The notes: generated from the sequence alone by a model not told the origin. Positions 25,854 to 38,823 are shown, counted from the first letter of the stretch. The stretch is 64,000 bases of DNA from Cucumis sativus (GCF_000004075.3 NC_026659.2:28724272-28788271); one strand, 5' to 3'. Made by a program: numbers and translations.

Positions 25854-27951
25854 TCAATAGCCCCAGTAGTCATTTCGGATTTCATCGTCAAACTTCTTCC
25901 TCAGCTCGGGATGCTTCTCAAAGTATTCATCAGCAGTCATGGTGCAGATCTTTTTCTGATGAGAATAAAGTAATAGGTTGTGAGAATTCGTTTCTGCAAA
26001 ATTGGAAATCAAATGAGCTTTTCTTTTCCATACCTTCATTTCTTGAACTTCAGCAATCTCCTTCTCCAACCGCTCAGACTCCTTTAGGGATTTTGCTTCA
26101 GCTTCCTTCAATTCTACCAGCTGCCATATAAACAAATGAATGAGGCACCTTGGCAGAGAGCCATACAGACAGATCTACTTGAATGTAAATGGTGCTTACC
26201 AATGCATCAAATTTAGGCTTGTACTGTGGAGTCACTGTGTCTACGAACTTGGGGATCTCAATGCCTAAAAAGGAAGCAGATCAATCGACCCGTAATGCAT
26301 AGGAAAAGGCAAGAAATCATAAGGGCATTGCTTCGTACTCTAATGACAATCCATGGTTCTGAGTCCCATTCTATAAGTGGGAGATGTGAGGGAGTGAAAG
26401 ATAATTCATAGCCAGCCATCTTATTTATCAAGCAAATTGCATTATCATAACAGGATTTGGGCCAATTAGAACAAGAGTTTCAGAAAACTTCAAGGTTCTA
26501 TTATATGCGATTAAAAGGCAAAATGTGCTTCAATAAAATTAATGTTGTAAATACTTCGATCACAAAATTTCAGTATTAGGGTGTGTGAAACATCCACGGA
26601 GCTAAAGGGGCCACTTAAAAATAATAGTGATTGATTCACTGATTGCCCTAGTCGTCAAACACAAAAATCTCAAATTATACCATGTATGTATATGATCTTT
26701 GAAGACTGGAGAATTAGAGAAGTATCAGAAGCAACCATGTGCTAAAAAATCGCAATATTGCCTAGTGTAAATATCACACAGAGAAGTCGGAATATGAACT
26801 CCATATGACATGTGAATTAAAAGCATACCGTCATAAGCCTCTTTGTACATGTCCACCAAGCGGGAACCAATTCCCTTTCTGTAATATTCCCAGTCTATGG
26901 GCTCTGGTTCCTACACATTTTTGGCAAAGTCAATAAGGAAGCAATTTTCATTAATAGAGTAGTTCTTCATAAAGGAAAAAAGAATTCAATCCCTCCCTCG
27001 TGAGAGGAAAATTTCACTTCATCAACGCCAATACAACGCAATTAAAAGCATTCCTCAGTCATTCATACGATCAACTTGATAGAAAAGAAAATCAGAAAAT
27101 TACAGGGTCATCTTTATGAGCAATCGATTTAGCTTTCCAATTGCACTTCTTTTTCAAACACACAGGAGCGATTAAAACCGATAACTCATAAGAGAAGTGC
27201 TGACATCTTACTATTTGAGCCATGTTCCAACACTCCAATTTGCACTTGAACTATATGCAATAAGTAATCCATACCTGATATAGTAGCTGATACAATAGTC
27301 ATATAAAATAGAAATGTCCAACTAAGTTTACCGAAGACATTGTGGTTGCTCCAATAAAGAATTATATAGCCTCTTCTTATCCTCTGATGCATATAACATT
27401 ATCTGGATCCGAACAAGTTCGAAACATTTCCTTGATAACAAGAAACATTTTTGATAACAAGAAACATTTTTTATTTCCAAATTCCAATTCCATTCTGATT
27501 CCTCAATCAGACAGACCAAAACTAAATCAACAGCAGCCTCTCAAGCCCACAAAATACGACACATTACGATTCTCAGTTATCAATACACCGAGATGAAAAT
27601 CAAACCAGATTTACACGAAATGAAGACCAAAATAAACACAAGCACAAAAATTCCTAAAATAAAAACAATTAAAATAAGAAACATCCAAGCCAAACAAAAT
27701 CGCAAAAGAAGAGAGATCTTGCAGAGAAGAACATAAGAAGAGAGAAAAAAAAGAGAGAAAGAAATTGGAATCTTCGGGACCTGGCTGAATTTAGTCTGGA
27801 GGGCTGAGTTAACCTCCTCGAAGGCTCGGCGAAGGGATGAGAACTCCTTTCGAGCTTCATCGGAGACCAAAAGCTTGGCCATGCCATCCCAATCGATATT
27901 TTTGGATGCTTTGAAGGCAACATCGGTGACTTTCTTGATGGTACCGCTCAT
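25854..27951 (-). CDS. ATPQ: ATP synthase subunit d, mitochondrial
   Basis: Five exons on the minus strand join in phase: 27951-27781, 26910-26829, 26264-26200, 26120-26034 and 25955-25854. They give 168 residues, the same length as the Arabidopsis protein At3g52300. The start MSGTIKKVTDVAFKASKNID and the end YFEKHPELRKKFDDEIRN with a final YWGY closely match plant subunit d. Charged helices in the middle (KEAEAKSLKESERLEKEIAE) form the coiled coil of the peripheral stalk. The protein belongs to the stator stalk that ties F1 to Fo in the mitochondrial inner membrane; there is no transmembrane segment. The 5' leader contains a GAA run (27988-28019). The gene faces MUS81 across a short region with two tRNA genes. 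Exon 1 is separated from exon 2 by an 870-base intron. Confidence 0.95.
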
Positions 27952-27987
27952 TTTCTAAACTCTTGTATCTCAGATTTTAGCAAAGGA

Positions 27988-28019
27988 AAGAAGAAGAAGA
28001 AGAAGAAGAAGAAGAAGAG
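27988..28019. repeat. GAA/TTC trinucleotide microsatellite
   Basis: About ten AAG/GAA triplets lie just upstream of the ATP synthase d start codon, that is, a CTT-rich run on that gene's coding strand. CTT-rich leaders are common in strongly expressed plant genes. Confidence 0.85.
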
Positions 28020-28245
28020 AATGAATGTGAAGGCAACTGATTTCCCTTCGTTGTTGAGAGCTCAAAACACAGATATCGGCGTCTATTGTTCTCCTGCCTT
28101 TTGCCTCAAAATGACTCGTTCAGAATCCAGGCCTCCTTCTCTCTCCCTTTTGGGCCCAGGCCCATCATCACCTCATCATTTATGGGCTTCTCACGGAAAC
28201 CCATTTTTTTACTAATATAAAACCAAATCTAAATCAATATCAACC

Positions 28246-28327
28246 GTCGATATGTCCGAGTGGTTAAGGAGACAGACTCGAAATCTGTTGGGCTTTGCCT
28301 GCGCAGGTTCGAATCCTGCTGTCGACG
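28246..28327 (+). tRNA. tRNA-Ser (anticodon CGA)
   Basis: The 82-base gene folds as a class II tRNA with a long variable arm. The acceptor stem GTCGATA pairs with TGTCGAC, with discriminator G. The anticodon stem ACAGA pairs with TCTGT around loop CTCGAAA, with anticodon CGA at 28279-28281, which reads UCG serine codons. The T arm contains GGTTCGAATCC, which is also the internal B box. Upstream there is an A/T-rich box around 28213-28222 and a CAA at 28241-28243, the usual plant Pol III start context. No 3' CCA is encoded, as expected for a nuclear gene. Confidence 0.95.
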
Positions 28328-28335
28328 AAAATTTG

Positions 28336-28339
28336 TTTT
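28336..28339 (+). terminator. Pol III terminator of tRNA-Ser
   Basis: A run of four T begins 9 bases after the tRNA-Ser end (TTTG|TTTT|G context), the minimum usual length for RNA polymerase III termination. Confidence 0.6.
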
Positions 28340-28408
28340 GTAATTTTTCACTAGAAGATGGCATATAGTTAACAAATATAATATTTTCTTTGGTTTATCA
28401 TTCCAAAA

Positions 28409-28492
28409 CCGACCTTAGCTCAGTTGGTAGAGCGGAGGACTGTAGTTTGTTCAGTAATCCTTAGGTCGCTGGTTCGAATCCGGCAGGTCGGA
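28409..28492 (+). tRNA. tRNA-Tyr (anticodon GTA) with intron
   Basis: The gene is 84 bases long, or 73 after removing an 11-base intron (28446-28456) placed directly after the base 3' to the anticodon, as in all plant nuclear tRNA-Tyr genes. The acceptor stem CCGACCT pairs with AGGTCGG. The A box is TTAGCTCAGTTGG and the B box GGTTCGAATCC. The anticodon GTA is at 28442-28444. A CAA triplet lies a few bases upstream (CCAAAA at 28403-28408). The same-strand tRNA-Ser ends 81 bases upstream. Confidence 0.96.
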
Positions 28493-28497
28493 TTTTT
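28493..28497 (+). terminator. Pol III terminator of tRNA-Tyr
   Basis: Five consecutive T follow the discriminator base directly, a standard RNA polymerase III terminator. Confidence 0.75.
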
Positions 28498-28720
28498 AGT
28501 TTTAATTATTTTTTTTGAAAGGGTTTAGGGTTTATTTTATTTAATTTTGATTTATTCTGAATCAATAAACCGTCGATTTTATAATTTTTATTTCATGCGT
28601 AAATTCAAAATCGCGAAGCGCGGCGTGTAGCGGTAATCTCATCTGGGCTTCGAGTTCTCTTTTTCTCCACTGTTCTTCAACAATTTTCCATATTCATCTT
28701 CTAAACTTCGAATTCTTGGA

Positions 28721-31700
28721 ATGGACCGGCAAAGATCTCCGGCGGTCTTTTGTCCGGAGAACGAAGACCTTGCTGAATTCATGTGGCAGAAGCGGCTAGA
28801 AATGGCGGCGACACCTAAAGGAATCTCTGACAAAGTCGATATGACTCTATATAAAGCTTATTTGAATGTTTGCAACTCTAAGGTCTCCATTACGTCCATG
28901 AAGGATCTCTCTCAGATCAAGTAAGTTCTGTAGCGCCTCACTGTTTTTTTTTTTTTTTCATCTCGAAATGGAATCGAATGATTGAATGCCAATGCTGTTT
29001 AGTTGTTTTCTTTTTTCATTGGATTCTTTATACTGGATGGTGATTGTTATTTCTATAATGTAATGCAATGCTACCTCGCTGATTCGGCTTAGAAAGTAAA
29101 GTCATGGTTGAAGTTTGTTTTTGTCGAACTGAATCTAGAAGGTTTGGTTCATAACGAAGATCTTTAATAGTTCCCTTTAGAAGCTATCCTTGAAATGGGA
29201 CTGTTCTATGGTGTTCTTTGTTTTTGTATTATTTCTCATTAATGTACTTCATTTTGTTGGAGGAATTAGCTATGTACGTGAGAGAGTTGTATTTTTCTTC
29301 TTAATTCTCAGTATATGAAAGTAGTTATACAGTGTCTATCATTCTTGCGTGCACTGTCTCATAATTGTGAACTTCTGGCTTCTATCCTCTTTTTTGAAGT
29401 CTTGATGTTTATAATACCTTAGAGGCGTTGGGAAGTGGATTCTTAAACAAGTACAAGATTTTTTCAAGAGTGGTTCTGATGGTTCTGAACCCGAGGAATT
29501 GGCGGGAAAAGGTACCTTACACGAGCTCTGCATTCTAAGTTTTTTAATGGGTTGTCATACAAGGAGACGCTTATTGCATTTCTTATTCGTTTTCCTTTTT
29601 TTTTTCTTTTTATTCGTTTAGGTAAGAAAACAAAGGGGACCAGGCGCTATGTTCCACAGAAGAACTCGGTTGCATATGCCTTATTGATCACTCTTTACAG
29701 GTACGTTGGACAAATTGTAATTTCTCTTGTCAGAGTTCTTATTTTAATTTATGTATAACATACCCTCCACTATTAGGGGTACAACAAATGGGAATGAATA
29801 CATGCGTAAGCAGGAGCTTATTGATGCAGCTGAAGCAAGTGGTCTTTCTAGGGTGGCGATTGCGTAAGTTAGTTTCTGCATTTTTTCTTTACATTGTACA
29901 TTTTATCATTTAATGGATGGAGAGTATTTTTCCATTCTCAGGCCAGAGAAGGGTAAAGGGAAACCTAGTCAATTTGGAAGCTCTTCGAGGGATTGGTACA
30001 GTGGATGGAGCTGCATGAAGACATTGATATCAAGGGGATTGGTGGTGAAATCTAATTGCCCAGCAAAGTATGTTCTTGGCTTGGTCATAATTTTTCTCAT
30101 TGTCACTTTTCCCTCCTCTTATTATTTGAGAATCATTTTCTTTATGTCATGACATCGTCGTGTCCGTGGTTGGGGGTGGGTATCATGTGATTGTTAAGGA
30201 CTTGATACTGATGGTTGCAGGCTGCTCTACACACAGGAGTAATGTACCAGTACCATCTGGCTTAAGCAAAATGTTAATATATGTGACGACGCATATTTTA
30301 TATGCTTAAGTAGTGGGCATATAAAATATGTATTTTTTTTATTACATTATGTATTTTTTTATTAGCCATGTTTGAATAATATTCCAGATTATGTCACTCT
30401 TCTTGATTCTTTATTTGCAAGTATATGATTAATATTTTTGTTTCTACAGATACATGCTTACAGAGGAGGGGCAGCAAGTGGCACGTGAATGTCTTATGAG
30501 ATCTGGACTGTTAAGTTCTTCAAAGAACTTTGATAACACAAAAGGATCCTCTATTCTCGAATCATGTGATATATCTAATCACAGTGCTAATTATCTTGAT
30601 TCAGATGTAGAAGTGACTTCACCATCTGTTAGTCAGAGTACTAAGCACAAATCAATTGATGTGCCCCTTGAATCACTTGAGAGGGTAATTAAAAGATTTA
30701 GATGCTATTTTTACATTAGTGAAATACACTTGAAATGATTTATAACTTAAGCATTATGCAATTTGAGTATTCACCTTATCCCCAAGCCCTAGCCAACTGG
30801 GCATCCCCTGTGGCCAATTCACCATCTATTGCTGATTCTCTTTTTGTTTTGTCTCTCCTTTTACAGTTTATGCGCATGGGTTACTCTAAGCATCAAGTTA
30901 TTAATTCCTTTAAAGAAGTTTCAAAGGATAACCCAAACAAGGATATCTCATCACTTTGGCCAGCAGTTTTATGTCGTCTACGCGAAGATCTTGTTTATGG
31001 TCTGCTTTTAGAACTCTCAGGAGCAGGATTTTTATTTTATATATATATAGATAGATAGACAGAGAGAGAGAGAGAGAGAGAGAAACATACTGATCACTAG
31101 ATTAATAAGTTGTATATGTACAGGTCAAGTAGAAGCAATTGGAAGAGAAAATAGGTCAATGGGTTCTTCTCTTGAGGGGAGTGAGCCAAAGAATGTTGTT
31201 AATGTTAATGGGGAGAGATCTTTTAGCTCGAGAGCTTGCTCATCATCTGTAAGTAGATATTTTAGCTTTCTCACTCCATCTTCCCACCCACCCACACACC
31301 AATAACCAAAAGATGGCAATGCCTTCTTTCTGTAATATATTTATTACTATATTATGAAGCATTGAAGTTTTATTATACTTTGTGTTTATAGAATCCTTCC
31401 ATCATCGAATCCCGTAGAGATAGTGTCAAAGGAAATACAAACATCTTGAGTATGCCACCTTTGAGCTTTGGTGAAAAATTTGAAGATTGTTATAACGTAG
31501 TCCTGATATTGGACGATCGAGAACAGTTTGCCAAGCACAGGTAAGTAATTTTAAAATATGATATACCATGTCTAGATGTGGGTTTTATTTTATAGGTTAA
31601 GACACATTTCTAGAAGTTGAAGGTTTGCACATTTTGTTAACCTTTTGAAATAAACTAGTGCTGTTGCCCCTTAGTTCATTTTAGGTTTAAAAAACAGCGT

Positions 31701-34700
31701 GTCTTTGTCTTGTTCATTAATCAATGAAAAGTTCAAACATTTCTGTTCCTTATCAATAGTTAATGAAATATTGTATCTTCAAAAGAATAAAGTGCTTGTA
31801 TCTTGGCTTGGATTTTTTGTTTATTCCCTCCTCTTTTCCACACCTATCGGCTAGCACAAGTTCCTCTTAAAGAGTCGTATGCAATATATTTTGTAATTTT
31901 TATTTAGAGGCATTATTATTTTTGCGATGCATGTGAAAGGCAAGACTACAAATCAAAGACTCATGAAAGCTCTTCTTCCCTGGCATGTCACGTGCTTGGA
32001 AACTTGCAGTTGTTTATTAACATTTGACATTCTAATTGTATTTTAATCACACTTCTAAACTATTATGTTGTCGTGCTTTTCTAGTTCACGGTCTAGGAGA
32101 ATGATTGAGAATATCTGTAGCCAATTCAAGATTCAGATTGAGGTAACCTGGTTTTGTTCTTTTCTGAAAATTTCTTTTGCATAAGGCTTTGCTGTGTTAT
32201 TAGATTACGGATTAGATTTTATACCTATTAAGAGTTTGCCTCCAAAAACATTTTCAGCACTTTTGATCTATTTTTGAATAGTAATGATATTATACTTGTA
32301 ATGTATGTAACAACGGGTATTCCCCGTTCAACACAGAACATGCTGTTGACAATGAGAAACAGTTTATTAAAGTGTGTTTCAGCATTCGCATATCGCCACA
32401 TCTGTTTATTCTTATCAGCTGTTCGCCTAGTGGCTAGTTCCATAATTGATCAAATACTTGGTCATGACTGACTCACACAATTTTTCTTCAGATTAGGAGG
32501 CTACCTGTTGGTGATGGAATCTGGGTAGCCCGCCATAAACATCTTGATAATGAATATGTTCTTGATTTTATTGTTGAGAGGAAAGATGTTGAGGATTTGC
32601 GGTGCTCAATCAGGGACAATCGCTACAGAGACCAGAAATTAAAACTTTTGGTAACTTCTTAACCAAATGATATTTTTCTATTTCCCTTGCGGGGTAGCTA
32701 CATTCTGTTCGTCTATGAAATATCTTTTCTCTTCTTTCCTGAATCAATTGGTGAATGTTGATATGATATGCTTTGGGCTTGTTGAGAAATAGGCTCATGG
32801 AACCTGTCACTACTTCCATTCCAAAACTGGGTTTTGTTATTAATATGTTCCTATTTCTAGAGCTTTTAGATGGCAGGTCTTGCTTTGTCCTCAGTGTATC
32901 CTCGCTTCTTTACTATCATTCTTGTCAATAGAATTTTGGCTCTTATTTAGTAATAAAAGTTCTTGTCAATAGAATTTTGGTTCTTATTTAGTAATAAAAG
33001 AGAAATATGAAGTGCTGTACCGGCTTTGTTACTGTTACTTTCATATTGACACCAAAAAAAATTCTGCTTGATTCTGTTTTAATTAGCCAATTTTTCGGAG
33101 GACCACGAGGTGTATCATGTATTGCTCACACGATTCTTAAAATCGATGATGCATTATCAAAAATTGGTAGAAAATATTGGGCTAAGTGAGCTCAAATGCC
33201 AAAGTTCAGGCATTTGTGATTATCATTTTGGGAGAATATTATGGGCATTACTGCAAGGGTGCAGATCCTCGCTTAGTTATTTATCTTTCTGGCTAGTTTC
33301 TCGCTAATTAATGCTTCTTGCTTTATCTCAATAGAGATGTGGTCTTAAAAGAATGATATATCTTGTGGAAGGTGATCCCAATTCATCTGAAGCGGCAGAA
33401 AGCATCAAAACAGCGTAAGTGCAATTTTTCTTGATTACTATGCCATTAAAAAAATTAGATTCCATGCCTTTTATGATTTTTTGGAATAATGTGATTTAAT
33501 TGCGATTATGAAATCTCAACTCCATATTGTTTTAGAGGTTACAAAACGTGCTCTTTTAGTTAAGAATGAGACAAAAGGATGCCATGGTGTTTAGAAATTA
33601 AGATAATGTATCTGATTGATTCATGCAAGTATATAATCATTCAGTTGGTTCATATTGTGTTTCTATAGAAATTTGTATTGGTCTGGCAGTCGGTCCTTTA
33701 CTCTTATCTTTAACAGTCCTTGGTCTACTAGTCTAGTCTACGAGTTGTTGAACAGAACATTTTGGATGCACATTTACAATGATTATGTTGGTAGACCCCC
33801 AATTGTGTATGGTTGGAGGAAAGGAAGGGATAATGATCCCAAGCTATGAGTGTGAGCGTGAGAGTCTGTTACATGGGTGGGGCCTGCTAAGATGTTCATT
33901 AGAAGGCTAGAAAGGAAACTATGCAAGTATGGTTGAAGTATGTTTTATGTTCTGCAGTTGCTTTACAACAGAAATTTTAGAGGGATTTGATGTGCAAAGA
34001 ACCAGTGGCTTGTCAGATACACTAAAGAAGTATGGTTATCTTACTCATGCAATTACACAATACTACATATTACAGGCATCTGATGATCGTGTTAGTCATT
34101 CTGATGTCTGTCCTCGTCTCGATCAATTTATAAAAAAATGCCAAGAATTGGATAAGATGACGGTTAGTGATGTTTTTGCACTTCAGCTCATGCAGGTATG
34201 AACAGCTTTTATAAAGGAAAGCAAAGTTCATTCTCTGAAGTCTTTGATCATTCAAAGCCTAATATCAATTAGCATGTATGTATACAGGTCCCACAGGTTA
34301 CGGAGGAGGTTGCTGTTGCTGTTTTGGATTTGTACCCCACTCTTCTATCACTTGTCCGAGCATATTCTCTTTTAGTGAGTTCGATCTTCTATTTTATAAA
34401 GCTCCCTATTCTCCCTTTGATTTCGTGCTTCCTGGGAATTGGGATAGGTTTCATACATATTTGTGAAAGGAATAACGTCCCCATCATATCCTGGGATAAC
34501 ATTCTTCAGGTTAACCAATTTACCTATTATTGAATTGGTTTCTTTTGGCATAGCAACCTTAATTTCAAAACCATATAATTGACAGAAAAAAACGGGACTA
34601 GGTGTAATTCTTTTGGGCAAGTCATTTCTTAGCGAGGATATAGGTTAGTCAATCACTCTGGGGGTGTTCGTGACTCATCACTGCATAAACCTATGTTTTA

Positions 34701-35043
34701 GAAGTTTAGGGCTTTAGGCTTACGACACCTACCTTTAATACTAAATACAATTATTCCTAAACTATTACACCCACAAAATAAGTAAAAATTCCACAGGTCC
34801 AGACTTCTTTAATTTATTCCTTATACAAAACACATTATAGAAACTCAAGTTTTTGTCAGTAAGAGAACAGTTTATTTGTATCTTTCTTAAGTAATTTTTC
34901 CTTTTCTTTTTTCATGTTAAATGAAAAACTAGGACGGTAATGTTACTGAACAAGAAGAGATGTTAAGGAGACGGAGCAACAATTTGATCAATGCAGGTGC
35001 TAGCCGGAATATTTTTCATTTAGTATGGGGCTGTGGGAAGTAG
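28721..35043 (+). CDS. MUS81: Crossover junction endonuclease MUS81
   Basis: Fifteen exons join in phase: 28721-28920, 29423-29511, 29622-29700, 29777-29863, 29942-30067, 30450-30684, 30867-30999, 31124-31248, 31392-31540, 32085-32142, 32492-32650, 33335-33414, 33958-34195, 34288-34374 and 34933-35043. The product has 651 residues, near the 659 of Arabidopsis MUS81. The N-terminal part has a helix-hairpin-helix region (residues about 15-85) and a winged-helix-like region with SRDWYSGWSCMKTLI. The XPF-family nuclease domain holds ILDDRE (to residue 402), the acidic GD at 434-435 and the catalytic ERKDVED at 456-462. Tandem HhH motifs follow (KMTVSDVFALQLMQV). With EME1 it cuts branched DNA such as nicked Holliday junctions and 3' flaps, and it makes a minor class of meiotic crossovers. 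All catalytic residues are present, so the enzyme should be active. Confidence 0.96.
31038..31083. repeat. Compound TA / GATA / GA microsatellite in MUS81 intron 7
   Basis: TA repeats pass into three GATA units and then a GA run ending near 31083. It lies between exons 7 and 8 of MUS81 and is likely length-variable. Confidence 0.9.
32919..33000. repeat. Tandem duplication, two 41-bp units, in MUS81 intron 11
   Basis: Units 32919-32959 and 32960-33000 are head-to-tail copies beginning TTCTTGTCAATAGAATTTTG and differ at one position. The near-identity shows a recent slippage or duplication event. It has no coding effect. Confidence 0.95.
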
Positions 35044-38000
35044 TTCGCATATATTCGCTTCTCTTTTTACCTTGATGTCTTAGTTTCTTAGTCACGCCTG
35101 TAAATATGCCTTCTTATTTATTATAAATGCCATGTACATATGCTATAGTTTTCTCAGCGTTTATTGTGATTGTACAATTTGATAGAAACTAGATAGGCTG
35201 CCTAGTTTTATTTCGGGTTTGAGACACGTTTCTAGCTAGCTACAAGTTGGAGAGTCTTATTAGTAAGATGAAAGAAAGTTGCATCGAGTTCTCTAGCTGG
35301 TAGTTTGTGAATACTCAGGAGAGAGTTTCACTATTGCGATAAAATTACACCTCTAATCGAATTTCTATTAAACTATATATACACACACAAATTCTCATAG
35401 ACTTGAACTTTACCGTTTGTTTTAAATACTCTTATTCTTTCAAAAGTTACAATATTACCTTTAGCTTTTGTTTCAAAAAACGTCTTTAGGGTAAAATAGT
35501 GCAGTTCTTCACTGTTTTATGTCCCAATTTTTTCGTGAGATTTTCAAGGATTTCAACTCCAAATAGTTTTGAAACCTTTATTAAAGGTTAAGGGTAATAT
35601 TTTTCAACTTTTGAAATAATAGATGTACCTTACAAAGAGGGTAAAACTAAAGTTGTACAACCTGTTTTCTTTGACTCACTTTTGTACCTTTTAACTTTGT
35701 AGAAGTAGATATGTATTTATTTTATCAAATTTATTTGCAAAATTTGGGTATGAAATACTGTTGCATTGCCACAACTAATATAAGGTATGAAACGTTTGTC
35801 CAATATGGAACTGAATGTGTATTAGAAATTTAGAACTTAGCGTTGAAATATTTTCCTTTGATGGGAGAAATAAATTAATATTTAGGAAAATATTGAACTT
35901 CCATCCACATTTTTTCAAAATAATAACATCAAAGTTTAGTTAAAAGTGGGCATAAATTGAACTAAATAACAGTAAGATTTTGATGGGAATCAGTATTTCT
36001 TATTTAGATGTGTTTTAGTAACAATAGAATTTTAGAATAGTGAATAAATAATTCCATCTTTACATTTTCTTTTAGAAGTTAATTCATTTTATTAGAATAA
36101 AAAATTAGAAAAAATTGAATTCCTAGTAAAAGGTTTCCTCAATTTGAGGGAAATTTTAATTGATGTTTTTGTTGTTTAGCACACACAATCCAATGCAATT
36201 TCCCAAGCTTTACTTAATTTCATGGACATTATCAACTAATTAAACACACAAGTTAGAGTACTCAAAAGAAAAAGAAAAAAGAAGAAGAAGTTTAAGAGTA
36301 AGAGAAAGAGAGACATATTAAAAGGTAGGAACCCACTAAAGTACAAAAATTGAAGCATCACATAGGAAAAATCCCCACTAAGACATTGTTTGGATTCATT
36401 CATTACCAAAGACAAGAAGGTACCTTTCATTGCTAACTTCCAATTTCTTCCCATTAAATGTTTGTCTCAGCAAAAAATTCACAACCAAACAACCCTTTTC
36501 TCATCACTCTTCCCCTTTCAAAACCTAATTGGCAATAACTTTGAAAATCCACCTACCAACTCCTTGTATGTGTGTTTTGTATTTTTTGGCTATTTCAACT
36601 AAAGGCCACATAATGCTGATAGACAAAACATCAAACAAGTTTAGACATTAATATATTTGGATTTTTTTTTTTTGTTTTGAAAAAAATAATTCAATTTATA
36701 TCGCTATATTTTCTTCGTTATTGTATCAATTCAAACTCTAAACCTTCGTAGATTTATCTATTTACATGTTTTTATTACGTCCTATTTGATAAAATGTCAT
36801 GCTATATTTCTAGTTGTATTCATTAGGTCCCTATGCTTTCATTATGATATTTTCTTTATAGGCGATTTTCTAATTTAATTATAAGAAATAGTTTAAATTG
36901 ATTCGCTATTAAAACTTTTGAACTTTTATCTTACACAAATTGAAAAATTTTGGTAAGCTATTGGTCAACCTATATATTGATAGATAGTAATCACTAGTCT
37001 ATATGAATAGGTTATATTTTGCAATTGAGTTTGGGTGAAAATGGTGGAATAATTTTGGTAAATTTTGCTATAATTGGAATTACCACATGAATAAACTTTA
37101 TGACTTTTATTATTGCAGTAAAACTGGAATTTATTACAACCAAAATTATTTTTCTCTTGTCTTAATTAAGCAAAGTAACTTTAGGTTTTCTTTTTAGCTA
37201 AAAAAATGTGTGGAAATAATGTAGCCAAAAAGAAGATTCTATACAATGGTAGAGAATAAGATATAAAAAAAGACATTTGAAAACAACCTTCCAACTTCTT
37301 CATTGATTTTTAAACTTAAGCACTTTCTTTTGGCTTTAGCATATATTACTTTCTTTTTTTTTTTTTGGGTAAAATAAAATTTTAATTTCATATGTAGTTG
37401 AAGTGTCCCATTTTAATTTAACATTTCATTTCATTTTCTGTTTGTAATAATATATTTTGGTGGAAATTTCTATATGGGGGCTAAGGAAGATGACAAATTT
37501 TTCTATTAATCAAAAACAGTCCTAGAAACTGTTGAAACTGAAACCTAGGAAATGCTTTGCTTGAAAGTTGAAACTCTCTTCTTACTTATGAATTTAAAAT
37601 AACAATAACAAATCTAGAAACTATCTAAAATTAATATCATAGCCAACTATGTCCATATGGTAAACATTTAATTATATGTATATATATGTATAGTATGAAG
37701 AAGAATGAAGACAAATTGGATATGTTGAGAGTTGATTTTTTATTAAATAGCCTATAATCATTTCATCTTTCTATAGATTATACTTTGTTTTTATTTGTTC
37801 TTAACTTTTTTCCTCTAAGTTCTTTCTCTCACGTTTTAGTTTTGTAGATGAATTTCATTTATCGATTGTATTCGTTTGAAATTTCTAAAGTTTTTACAAA
37901 CAAAAATGTCAAACAAGAAAAGTCTTATTGTTATTATTTGTTTAGAAAAATTCAACTAATTATAAACAATGGTATAGTCTAATCTTTTATTCTTGAAGGC

Positions 38001-38606
38001 AGTGTATGGTTGTATTGTTTTTAGGATAAACCTCTATTATTGATAATAATATCATCAATGTTTATTATTGATAGAATCTAAAATTTTACTATATATTGTA
38101 AATATTTGACAATCATTTTTTACAATTTTCCGAAGTTTGATTGCACTCATCAATCTATTATATCATCTTCTTAGTTATAGGAAAAAAACTAACGTTAATA
38201 TAAAATGTATACTTATGTATAAGATCAATTAAAAACTAAAAGATTCTTCCCTCCACATATTCAAGCAAGAATAAGATATACAATATAAAGAATGGGAAAG
38301 AAAGTATAAACACAAAGTTAAAAGGTTCAAACAACTTGTTAATTCATGTTAAAAATGTGTATTAGTTTTCTTTCTTTTCAAGAAAAAATGATGAGGACCA
38401 AATATAATTGTGTAAAACGTTTTTGTTTTGTTTTTGGTTCAAAATGTAATGTGTGGGTGTTTGTCAATACAAATTAATGGAAGCAAAAACCAATTACTAT
38501 TCCAAACCCATCCTTTTCAACATCAACTTGAAAGTAATAACAGCGACTATACATAATTCCTATGGCATATATACTTATTTGTGATTTAAATTCAAATTTC
38601 TTACTG

Positions 38607-38662
38607 TAGTTTATTCGTTGGTTAAATAACGTTCTAGTTTATTCGTTGGTTAAGACACGTTA
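38607..38662. repeat. Tandem duplication, two 28-bp units
   Basis: TAGTTTATTCGTTGGTTAA occurs at 38607 and again at 38635, with partly conserved sequence (AACGTT/CACGTT) filling the rest of each unit. The 28-base spacing shows a small head-to-tail duplication in non-coding DNA. Confidence 0.8.
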
Positions 38663-38823
38663 ATATATATATTTGTATTAAAGAATATGTATTGATAGAA
38701 GGTATGGAAAATGTAAATATTAAAGTTTGAATGACAATATATGGATGAATTGACAAATATTATAGTATTTGCTGCTACCATAGAAAAGGTAGAAGAGGCT
38801 TTTTGGTTTTGGAAAAGCAAAGA

